The position numbers were made by a program, and so were the translations under genes. Positions 27,057-34,535 of a DNA stretch of 64,000 bases are shown here, piece after piece. The notes beneath the pieces are model-generated. The model was not told the origin of the DNA and made no database searches. It was given only the letters and a program-made list of their open reading frames with translations. Numbering within the stretch: position 1 is the stretch's first letter; each line of letters starts with the position of its first letter. Origin of the DNA: Oscillospiraceae bacterium (lineage in GTDB: Bacteria; Bacillota; Clostridia; Oscillospirales; Oscillospiraceae); the NCBI GenBank assembly GCA_009787625.1, contig WQSX01000001.1, positions 1 through 64,000 on the forward strand, read 5' to 3'.

Positions 27057-27106
27057 TGTTAAATCAACTCCTTTCATATAGTATTTACCTTAAAATAAGG
27101 CATTTA

Positions 27107-27128
27107 TGTGTCTAATCGGAAAGACACA
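27107..27128 (-). promoter_or_regulatory. 5'-terminal mRNA hairpin of the exporter leader
   Basis: TGTGTCT/AGACACA with an 8-nt loop. Its first base coincides with the start site predicted from the -10 box, so the exporter mRNA would begin with a stem, which often protects 5' ends. Confidence 0.45.
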
Positions 27129-27134
27129 ATGAGG

Positions 27135-27163
27135 ATTATAGCACACTTATATTCCTTTGTCAC
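27135..27163 (-). promoter_or_regulatory. Promoter of second ABC exporter operon
   Basis: On the minus strand, GTGACA (27158-27163), 17 bp, TATAAT (27135-27140). It starts 3 bp beyond the stop of the VWA gene and drives a leader of about 290 nt before the exporter. Confidence 0.65.
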
Positions 27164-27165
27164 CA

Positions 27166-30100
27166 TTAAAAATTATTTTTTTTGCTTTTTTTACTCAATT
27201 TTACGTAAAAACCTGCTGCCACAATGGCCACTGCACCAAGAGTAATCGCAATTATCGGTAGTATCAGGTTTCTTTCCACACCCGTTTGAGGTGTTACGGG
27301 TGCCGGAGGAATTATTGTGGGCAGTCCATCCCCACCGGGATACCAGGGTGCAGGTGGTGGCGGTGGCACCAGAGGAGGTCTTGGTGGTATCGGCGGTATT
27401 GGTGGTGGTGGCGGTGGTATGGGTCTGTAGGTGTTGACAAAAATGACCAATATACCGTCATCGGGGTTACCAGGGTCTAATAATAGATTGCCGTAAGGGG
27501 TTATGGCAGGAAATTCTATATCTTCTGTTGTAAATGTGGTGGAGAGAATGCCATTTACTATGGCGCTCGCACTTGCACTTACAAATGCATGATAATCCAC
27601 CTCAACAGGTATCTCTTGGACAGAGAATCTACCGGAGGAAATATCAGGCGGGTCGGAGCCTCTGTCTTCAAGCAGATAAATCATATTCGTATAACCACCG
27701 CTAGTTATCTGTTCAGTGCGAGAATTGTCAATAGTAAATGGTGGTAGTTCAGGTGGAGTATCTGTGCGTGGCAGTCCCCATCCTGCGGTCGCCGTCCAAG
27801 TCGGAGTCCATTCTGCATCAATATAAATATTCAGAGGTGGCACAACTGCATTATCCGCAAGCCCTCTGTACCACTTTAGTACCATCAAAGCTCCTTCAGG
27901 TATTGCAATATTGAAAAGTGCTCCAGGTTTCCATGTATCTGTGCCCGGCATCCATTCGGGTTGGACAACTACGATGTGAGACGTATTTGCAGGTGGAACG
28001 ATAGGATCTCCGTTAAAATTTGTTTCAGCAATGGTGTATATGATGTGGCGCACATTTCCGCCCGAATCAGGTGTAAGCCCCCAGTTTGGGGTCCCTCCGG
28101 TTCCGCCTTGGTAAAGAGGTAAAGAGTGCCAAGTGACCCTCGATGTGTGACTGAGACCAGCTAAAGTGGGATTGACCATTAGTTCTGATGGTATAAGTTC
28201 CACCGGATTATACCACGGAACACGCACAGGCGCGCCTAAGTCATTTGTCTGCGTCACTAAAGCCGCTGTTCTGCCGGGTATGCTCAGAGGGGCAACTGTG
28301 CTTGCAATATTGCTACGAAGCTGAGCGTACACAGTGGGCCAATGTGACATATCCTCATCGCCACCCCAATACTTTGTCACTGCAACTTCGGTGGTTGGTA
28401 TTCTAAGGCGTCCATTGTTGCCGAGCCAATTAATAAGAATATTTCTACTTATATCAAACAGGTACTGCGTTGAATACGTATATGTTACACTGCGGTTCAT
28501 TGACTTAGGGACCGCAAGAATTTGCCCTCCATGATAACTGTCTTGTATCCAAGTTGCAAAATCAAATCCCAAATTTGGCGTAAAAAACGCCATAGAATCG
28601 TTGTTATACGTCCCACCAAAATCAAGCCAACGGCTGGCGACAAATGTCAAATAGTTTTGCGGGAAGTGATTGATTGGATTGTCGACAATCAAGTTTGCTC
28701 CGCCTGTAGAATTCAAATCCGCTATCACACTTGCTTGGTCCAACTCCACAGCAAATATCGCACGTATGGGTAAAGCAGGTGTTACCCCTGCTCCGTCAAA
28801 AGCGATTGAAGGAATAAGAGTCGAGGGGATTGTCCATCTTACGATTTGCTCTCCTTGTCGCAATCGCCGTGTGATGCCGCTACCAACCTCTTCATAATAT
28901 GCGAAAGTGGCTGTTGCTGTTAGAACGTCAAATGTCAACTGATCAAGGTTGATGGGAATATTTGGGTCTATCCAAGATGCGGAAAGTCCACTAATAGTGA
29001 AACGCTCTCCGGTAAACCCGGCAGGCGGCACTGTAATGGGCGTTCCGGTTAATGCAGTCATATCAGAAAAAACATATCCGTTTGCCGCCGGGATATTAGC
29101 CGGTTGATGCCACAGTCCGCGCCAACCCGCAAATCTCATATGTGGACCAAGTACATCAGAAAATGTGATTAAACCGTCAAAGTTATTTGTCGGGTCGTCA
29201 ACGACTGCATACTGAGTGCCGCTGTCGTTAATGCTCTCTGTAATAGCTCTAAAAGCCTCTCGCAGAGTAGTTAAATCAGATGCAGCAAAATAGCGGTCTG
29301 AATAGGCGAGTTCACTAAGAGTGAGAGCCGGGGCGCCCACAAGATTGTTGAGATTTATAGTACTTCTGGCATTATTCCATCTGTACTGGTTAAAAGCCTC
29401 TCTGTATTGCCCAAGAAAAGTATAACCGGATGGCATAGGCAAACCTGCGGCATAGGTACGCAAAATGGCACCTACCGAAGTATTTGGTGCAGTTGAGGGA
29501 TAACCTCCCCCTAGATTGCCTACATTCAAACTTCTGGGAAACGCATTGTCAGCAAAGTACGCAGCACTTGGGTTTGCCCTGTTGAACGGTTGCATTGCCG
29601 TATCTATTAGTTCTCTGCCCTCGGGACCAAGGCTGATTGTGTAAAAGCCTATATCGAGACTATCTCTGTTCACCGACAAGTCGGTAGCGGCAACAATACG
29701 ATAGTGGTTTTCTACAACTTGACGCCTGTGAGCAGCTGTCAGAACAGTAAGAAGTGCCAGTGCCGTCTCACCGCGACTTCCATCACCGTGGGTGGGGGCA
29801 GCAGCGTTTGACATCGGAATTCCGTTAGGTCCGCGATACGAATCAAGTACATTTGCAATGGCGGGAGGGAAATGGAAGTTATCCCAACCCATTGTCGGCT
29901 CTCCATCGGTCATAAGTATAATGTTTGGAACGCGCGTGACCATTATGGCTAAACCGGAGTCGGGGTCAAAAGCAGGTTGGGTGATATCCGCCGCACTTCG
30001 TGCCTGTATTGTAAGGTTTGCGGCTGTTTCTAAAACACGTGAACCTTCAAATATTCCCCATTGAGTAGGCGTAGAACCACCAACACCAAAAGTCGAATAA

Positions 30101-30822
30101 TTAATGCTGCCGCCTGACCCGCCAACCACTTGTGCATCAACTCTTATATTGCTGGGAAGTGCGAAAAACTGATTTGACGCTCCACCACGTGTATAGCGCC
30201 CCAGTTCCAACACTCTTTGAACTCTGGCATTACCACTTCCGGCACCACCATAGGCAACAACAGATATACGGTTGTCAGGATTTGCATCGAGTAGTATCTC
30301 AATAGCCTCGTTGAGTGCATCAATCAAAATTTCAATGCGCCTAAGTGTTTGACCGGAGTCAACCCCCGACATACTGCCGGACACGTCAATAACAAACACA
30401 GTATCTGCGGGAATGAGATAGTTTGCCTGAGTTGTAACAGCTTGACTCAGTGCAGAGAGCGTGACAAGAAATTGATTCGCCTGGGGACCCGCAGCAGTGA
30501 CGACATTTGGCCCGCCGCCCTGCACGGTCGCAGGCTGACCGAGATAGTCAAAAATGTATGCCCTATCAACACTGACACTTTTATCAGTCCACACATACCC
30601 CGATTGCAGACCTCTGTCAAACCTGCGATTTGAGGTTATCGGATCCGCCCTCATACTAAATGCGTTGGCAAAACGGGTAGTGCCGCCCGGGTCGACAGCA
30701 TATGCAACGTGTGCCGCGGGAGGCAGTCCAACGATACCCATTGAAATAAGCATCACCATAGCGAGGATAACACATATCACCCTCCTGATTCGAGAGTTAT
30801 TCGCCCTGTTTTTTGCTAGCAT
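27166..30822 (-). CDS. VWA-domain cell-wall surface protein with TPQTG sorting signal
   Basis: 1218 residues. The signal peptide is about 1-42 (basic start, hydrophobic core, VAYA before VDPGG). A von Willebrand factor A domain begins near 142, with the metal-binding DVSGS motif at D146, S148, S150, a feature of adhesins and pilus tip proteins. Large beta-rich repeats without a clear family follow. About 1110-1176 is a Pro-rich stalk, then TPQTG (1177-1181), a hydrophobic helix and a basic tail (KLSKKSKKNNF), i.e. a sortase signal. The class B sortase gene lies 33 bp upstream. GGAGG precedes the ATG. Probably an adhesin or pilus-like tip protein anchored to peptidoglycan. Confidence 0.87.
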   Translation of the reverse strand: MLAKNRANNSRIRRVICVILAMVMLISMGIVGLPPAAHVAYAVDPGGTTRFANAFSMRADPITSNRRFDRGLQSGYVWTDKSVSVDRAYIFDYLGQPATVQGGGPNVVTAAGPQANQFLVTLSALSQAVTTQANYLIPADTVFVIDVSGSMSGVDSGQTLRRIEILIDALNEAIEILLDANPDNRISVVAYGGAGSGNARVQRVLELGRYTRGGASNQFFALPSNIRVDAQVVGGSGGSINYSTFGVGGSTPTQWGIFEGSRVLETAANLTIQARSAADITQPAFDPDSGLAIMVTRVPNIILMTDGEPTMGWDNFHFPPAIANVLDSYRGPNGIPMSNAAAPTHGDGSRGETALALLTVLTAAHRRQVVENHYRIVAATDLSVNRDSLDIGFYTISLGPEGRELIDTAMQPFNRANPSAAYFADNAFPRSLNVGNLGGGYPSTAPNTSVGAILRTYAAGLPMPSGYTFLGQYREAFNQYRWNNARSTINLNNLVGAPALTLSELAYSDRYFAASDLTTLREAFRAITESINDSGTQYAVVDDPTNNFDGLITFSDVLGPHMRFAGWRGLWHQPANIPAANGYVFSDMTALTGTPITVPPAGFTGERFTISGLSASWIDPNIPINLDQLTFDVLTATATFAYYEEVGSGITRRLRQGEQIVRWTIPSTLIPSIAFDGAGVTPALPIRAIFAVELDQASVIADLNSTGGANLIVDNPINHFPQNYLTFVASRWLDFGGTYNNDSMAFFTPNLGFDFATWIQDSYHGGQILAVPKSMNRSVTYTYSTQYLFDISRNILINWLGNNGRLRIPTTEVAVTKYWGGDEDMSHWPTVYAQLRSNIASTVAPLSIPGRTAALVTQTNDLGAPVRVPWYNPVELIPSELMVNPTLAGLSHTSRVTWHSLPLYQGGTGGTPNWGLTPDSGGNVRHIIYTIAETNFNGDPIVPPANTSHIVVVQPEWMPGTDTWKPGALFNIAIPEGALMVLKWYRGLADNAVVPPLNIYIDAEWTPTWTATAGWGLPRTDTPPELPPFTIDNSRTEQITSGGYTNMIYLLEDRGSDPPDISSGRFSVQEIPVEVDYHAFVSASASAIVNGILSTTFTTEDIEFPAITPYGNLLLDPGNPDDGILVIFVNTYRPIPPPPPPIPPIPPRPPLVPPPPPAPWYPGGDGLPTIIPPAPVTPQTGVERNLILPIIAITLGAVAIVAAGFYVKLSKKSKKNNF

Positions 30823-30855
30823 AAAAACTGTCCTCCACGCTCTTTAAATTTTATA

Positions 30856-31695
30856 TTAATAATATTTTCTCGCTGCGAAAACAATTATCCGCTCATCATA
30901 CTCGCCACCGCGAGTACACGTTGACAAAATCATAAATTGAGAAGCACCATCAGGAACATTCGGAAACACATCTGCCGCCCTGTGTGGCACAATTAGCGCA
31001 ACAGCATATGCATAGTCATAAGCATTTGTCTGCCTAGCGGCAAATACTCTAAACGTAAGGGTTTCGCCCGCACGAGTTGTAATAATAACCTCAGGGTTTC
31101 GCTCCATAAAGGCAGGGTCGAGATATCCAACAAGCTGGGAGAACATCGTGCCATCAGTTGTGTTATGTCCATAAATAAGTATGACATCTTCATCAAAACC
31201 ATCTTGATTGCGATAGTCCATAAAAATTGCCCCGGCGGAATTTCGCTCACCCGAAAAAGTTGTTCTGAGATATCTGTTATTATCGCTACCCAGCACAACA
31301 GGGTACTCAATGAGGTTTCGTATAGAAATCCAACCAATGAAGTTGTTATTTATTCGTGCCAGTTCTTCCAGTGACAAATTTCGTAAATTAGTTGAAATCG
31401 GCGATGCTTCATGGGAAACCACTTCATCGCCGTAGGGTGCAACCCCGGTGTCATCAGAAAACTCATCGTTGACAGCTAGAGTGCTTCCAGAAACATCTGC
31501 AAACTCCTCCCGGAGCATTTGATACTCGTTTCGTGCGGCGGCGGCCTCAAATTCAAAATTTAGTATTGTAAGAACACCGAGAGTGATGAGAAATGTGCCA
31601 ACAGCAACAAGACATATCGTTGGGATATGTCTACGGATCAAATGCTTTGTTGCCACGTTGCTCGCATTGCTCTTTTTACCGAACAATTTACGCAC
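30856..31695 (-). CDS. srtB: Class B sortase
   Basis: 279 residues: a basic N-terminus, one membrane anchor (about 24-46), an acidic linker and a C-terminal sortase domain. Catalytic residues are His177 (IYGHNTTDG), Cys260 (ILSTC) and Arg269 (EYDER). The spacing and the block YPVVLGSDNNRYL...IFMDYRN are typical of class B. It would cleave between Thr and Gly of the TPQTG motif in the adjacent VWA protein; class B enzymes of Clostridioides difficile likewise accept PxTG-type motifs. The start is GTG, preceded by GGAGAGG. No other sortase substrate is in the window, so the two genes look like a dedicated pair. Confidence 0.9.
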   Translation of the reverse strand: MRKLFGKKSNASNVATKHLIRRHIPTICLVAVGTFLITLGVLTILNFEFEAAAARNEYQMLREEFADVSGSTLAVNDEFSDDTGVAPYGDEVVSHEASPISTNLRNLSLEELARINNNFIGWISIRNLIEYPVVLGSDNNRYLRTTFSGERNSAGAIFMDYRNQDGFDEDVILIYGHNTTDGTMFSQLVGYLDPAFMERNPEVIITTRAGETLTFRVFAARQTNAYDYAYAVALIVPHRAADVFPNVPDGASQFMILSTCTRGGEYDERIIVFAARKYY

Positions 31696-31762
31696 ATCAA
31701 TTACCTCTCCAGTAACGCTATTCGCATTTTTAATAATTTTTGAAAATTAAGCATACAGGTTT

Positions 31763-31818
31763 GGCTCAATATACCACAAAAACACCAATTTGTCCAGTAT
31801 TTTGTAGTATATTGAGCC
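31763..31818 (-). promoter_or_regulatory. Sortase-operon promoter inside a 12-bp inverted repeat
   Basis: On the minus strand TGGACA (31791-31796), 17 bp, TATATT (31768-31773). Perfect 12-bp arms (31763-31774 and 31807-31818) flank it, and one arm covers the -10 box. The arms could form a terminator-like hairpin for the upstream ABC pair or an operator; a T run is missing. Confidence 0.55.
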
Positions 31819-31837
31819 GATTGAATACAATATTTGC

Positions 31838-33007
31838 CTATTTAGAGAACATAATCTTCTCGTTATTAAACATTATGCTGAGCGCAATGCCGCCTATTCC
31901 TGCATAGACGATACTGCTTATGCTTGCAATCAGAACGTTTGTAGTCGAGTAGTTGAGTGAGAATATTCCACCCATGCTCTGCACACTGCCGTAAAACGGT
32001 ATGAGATAGAGTAGTGGGTTATCAGGCGCTCCGCCGAACATACCAGTAACACCAACGACCATAACAAGAACCATGAGTGGACTTGCAAACGTACCTGCTT
32101 GTTTTACAGATTTTGCAAACGCCGACACGATAGAGAGTATTGCGGTTATCATAAGTAGCGTACCTATGATAACAAGCAGTAATAGCGCATACTCGGTAAC
32201 ACCATAGATATTTACATCAGCCATTTCACCCCCACCCATCATGTTCGGGAGTGCCAGAATTGTGGCGATCGCCATGAGAAGACCTGAAAAGAGTGATAGC
32301 ACAGCAAGGCTGATTATTTTACCGATGGCAAGTTCCCTGCGTTTCAGCGGAGAAACAAGCAAAGTTGCGAGCGTACCGCGCTCTTTTTCCCCGGCAATTG
32401 ATTCAAGCACAAGGCTCATACAGCTTGAATAGAGGAAAATCATCAGGAGCATAGGCATCATTGAGGCTATCATAGTGGCCGCAACCTCTTCATCTGTAGC
32501 CATGTCACCGCTAACGCCTCTGTTGATGTCGAATCTGTTTGCCATGGTGGCTTCATATGCGTCCAAAATCATTGTAAACCCGTGAAAAGCCATGCTCGAA
32601 TTTGCTTCGGTTGAGTTGAAGAACATCTCAACGTTTGGCGCAGGAGCGGTTGCAGTTTGCGGGTCAAACACCTGTACATCCGCCTCAAAGTTTGGTGGGA
32701 AGATTATCAGAAGGTCAGCGTCTCCACTTTCGATGCGAAGTTTAACGCTGTCAATCTGGCTTGCGTCAATGTGCGTAACAGGCATCTCAGCCGCACTTGC
32801 CATCATTTCAACTGTGGGCGCGGGGTTTACGGCATAGATTGCCGCTACATGGTCATCGTCGGGACCAAAGAAATTTGCCATCGCCGTGCCCATGAAAGAG
32901 TAAATTACATACATCGCCACCGCAGATAAAATGGTAGACATGAGCATACTTCTGTCGGTGAAAAAGCGCGCGAACTCTTTTCGCATTATATTGATAATAT
33001 TTTTCAT
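31838..33007 (-). CDS. ABC-2 type transporter permease (NatB-like)
   Basis: 389 residues. The N-terminal helix (about 20-42) is followed by a large extracytoplasmic loop (about 43-180) and a C-terminal block of five or six helices, the layout of ABC-2 / NatB permeases. The conserved ESIAGEKERGTLATLLVSPLKRRELAIGKI is a strong family signature. It overlaps the ATPase gene by four bases (ATGA), so the pair makes one exporter. NatAB extrudes sodium in Bacillus, but many relatives export antibiotics or peptides, so the substrate is open. Confidence 0.9.
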   Translation of the reverse strand: MKNIINIMRKEFARFFTDRSMLMSTILSAVAMYVIYSFMGTAMANFFGPDDDHVAAIYAVNPAPTVEMMASAAEMPVTHIDASQIDSVKLRIESGDADLLIIFPPNFEADVQVFDPQTATAPAPNVEMFFNSTEANSSMAFHGFTMILDAYEATMANRFDINRGVSGDMATDEEVAATMIASMMPMLLMIFLYSSCMSLVLESIAGEKERGTLATLLVSPLKRRELAIGKIISLAVLSLFSGLLMAIATILALPNMMGGGEMADVNIYGVTEYALLLLVIIGTLLMITAILSIVSAFAKSVKQAGTFASPLMVLVMVVGVTGMFGGAPDNPLLYLIPFYGSVQSMGGIFSLNYSTTNVLIASISSIVYAGIGGIALSIMFNNEKIMFSK

Positions 33008-33780
33008 TGCGCTTCACCTACCGTTTCTGCATAGAGATCGAAGAATTTATCTTCAAGTGTTTTATCTGCCGTTAAGTTTGCGAGCGTGTCATTTGCGACC
33101 ATTTTGCCATCTATGATGACACCCGCTCTGTCGCAGAGTTTTTCCACAAGGCTGAAAATATGCGTTGAAATTATGATTGATTTGCCCTCCGCTTTGAGGT
33201 CAAGCAGGAAGTCCGTGACCACCTTAGCTGTGATAACATCAAGCCCGTTTGTAGGTTCGTCGAATATGATTATATTCGGGTCGTGGACAATTGAAATTAC
33301 AAGCGAAGTTTTTTGCTTCATACCCGTTGAAAGATTTGCGACTTTTACCTCTGCAAACTTATCAATTCCAAATTTTTCAAACAGCTCTTTTTTTCTTTTT
33401 TCAGCAACACTTGGCTCCAAATTGTGGATTCTCGCGAAGAAATCAAACAGATAGTTTGGCGTGAAAAAATCTTCCAGTTTGAGTTCACTCGTCAAAAAAC
33501 CAATCTTTGAGCGTACACCCTCAGGGTCTGTCTTTACGCTGGAACCCTCGACGATTGCATCGCCTTTGTCGGCTTTGATGATGGTTGCGATGATTCGGAG
33601 TGTTGTTGTTTTTCCGGCTCCGTTCGGTCCGAGCAGTCCATAAATTTCGCCCTCGTAGGCTTCAAGCGAAAGATTATCAACTGCTGTTTTGACTTTTTCT
33701 TTAGTGCGTTGCAACTTTTGTTGCTTCGCTGACAGGCGAAAAGTCTTACTCAGCCCCTCAGCTTTGAGTATTACATTCAT
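33004..33780 (-). CDS. ABC transporter ATP-binding protein (NatA-like)
   Basis: 258 residues. Walker A is GPNGAGKTT, signature LSTGMKQK, Walker B IIFDEPTNGLD, and the switch is ISTHIF. An unusual polar insert (LSAKQQKLQRTKEKVKTAV) follows the first beta strands; similar inserts occur in NatA-type ATPases. The start is preceded by AAAGGTAAATGAAGAA. It powers the permease encoded immediately downstream. Upstream is a possible -10 (TATACT) without a good -35 box. Confidence 0.9.
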   Translation of the reverse strand: MNVILKAEGLSKTFRLSAKQQKLQRTKEKVKTAVDNLSLEAYEGEIYGLLGPNGAGKTTTLRIIATIIKADKGDAIVEGSSVKTDPEGVRSKIGFLTSELKLEDFFTPNYLFDFFARIHNLEPSVAEKRKKELFEKFGIDKFAEVKVANLSTGMKQKTSLVISIVHDPNIIIFDEPTNGLDVITAKVVTDFLLDLKAEGKSIIISTHIFSLVEKLCDRAGVIIDGKMVANDTLANLTADKTLEDKFFDLYAETVGEAQ

Positions 33781-33924
33781 TTCTTCATTTACCTTTCATT
33801 TTTTCTTTCTTCCATAACGGCAAGCAGTATATCATAAGGTGCGCATAAATGCTAGTCTTTAATCTGTAAAAAAACACCCTTATGTGTACTGCGTTTTTCG
33901 TCATTTTCGTCATCGCTTGCATTA

Positions 33925-33958
33925 AGCGTGAGACAGAGGAACCGTCCCCTGCCTCACG
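33925..33958. repeat. Palindromic GAGGAACCGTCCCC repeat, second copy
   Basis: GCGTGAG/CTCACGC arms enclose GACAGAGGAACCGTCCCC, the same core as at 412-462. It lies just beyond the ogt stop codon. Confidence 0.55.
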
Positions 33959-33964
33959 CCTGTC

Positions 33965-34414
33965 TTACGACTCCAAATCAAGCAACTTCTGCTTCATATC
34001 CAAACCGCCGCCATAACCTGTTAAACCTCCGTTTGCACCGATTATTCGGTGGCAGGGGACTATTATCCATATTGGATTTCTATTGTTAGCAAGGCCCACC
34101 GCACGGCAAGCCTTTTCGCTACCCACAGCGATAGCAATATCTTTGTATGTCCGAGTCTCACCATAGGGGACATCTATCAAAGCCTTCCAAACTTTTTTCT
34201 GAAACTCTGTGCCATTTGGACTCAGCGGCACACTAAACTCCCGACGCTTGCCGTCAAAATATTCAGCAAGCTCAGCTGCCGTTTTGTCTGTCAGTGGTGT
34301 TGCTTTTTTCTCCGAGGATTTATCTACCCTATCTTCAGGTAATATGTGGGTTATTGCATCTCCGTCGGAAACTATTGCCATTTTGCCAAATGGTGTGTCG
34401 TATGTATAGTACAT
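33965..34414 (-). CDS. ogt: Methylated-DNA-protein-cysteine methyltransferase
   Basis: 149 residues, the usual length for a single-domain Ogt/AGT. The acceptor Cys121 sits in IVPCHRIIG, preceded by the helix-turn-helix VGSEKACRAVGLANNRNP, and Tyr90 region TYKDIA is conserved. The protein removes methyl groups from O6-methylguanine by irreversible transfer to itself. The start at 34414 begins MYYTYDTPFG, matching the family N-terminus, with GAGGGG upstream; the reading frame stays open further upstream but without homology. It is transcribed divergently from the large cNMP-like gene, with interlocked promoters. Confidence 0.94.
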   Translation of the reverse strand: MYYTYDTPFGKMAIVSDGDAITHILPEDRVDKSSEKKATPLTDKTAAELAEYFDGKRREFSVPLSPNGTEFQKKVWKALIDVPYGETRTYKDIAIAVGSEKACRAVGLANNRNPIWIIVPCHRIIGANGGLTGYGGGLDMKQKLLDLES

Positions 34415-34449
34415 GTCGCCCCTCACTTTTCTATATTTTTTAATACGAA

Positions 34450-34478
34450 ATATTACCACACTTGCAAAGTTATAGCAA
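34450..34478 (-). promoter_or_regulatory. Promoter of ogt
   Basis: On the minus strand TTGCTA (34473-34478), 17 bp, TAATAT (34450-34455). Its -35 box forms one half of the CTTGC...GCAAG dyad (34461-34480). Confidence 0.6.
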
Positions 34479-34491
34479 GTAGTGGTATTAT
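34462..34491 (+). promoter_or_regulatory. Promoter of the 761-residue unknown gene
   Basis: TTGCAA (34462-34467), 18 bp, TATTAT (34486-34491). The -35 box is the other half of the dyad shared with the ogt promoter, so the two polymerases would compete for overlapping DNA. Confidence 0.6.
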
Positions 34492-34535
34492 GTAGGTATT
34501 TAATTTGTAGATATTTAATTAACGAGGTACATATT

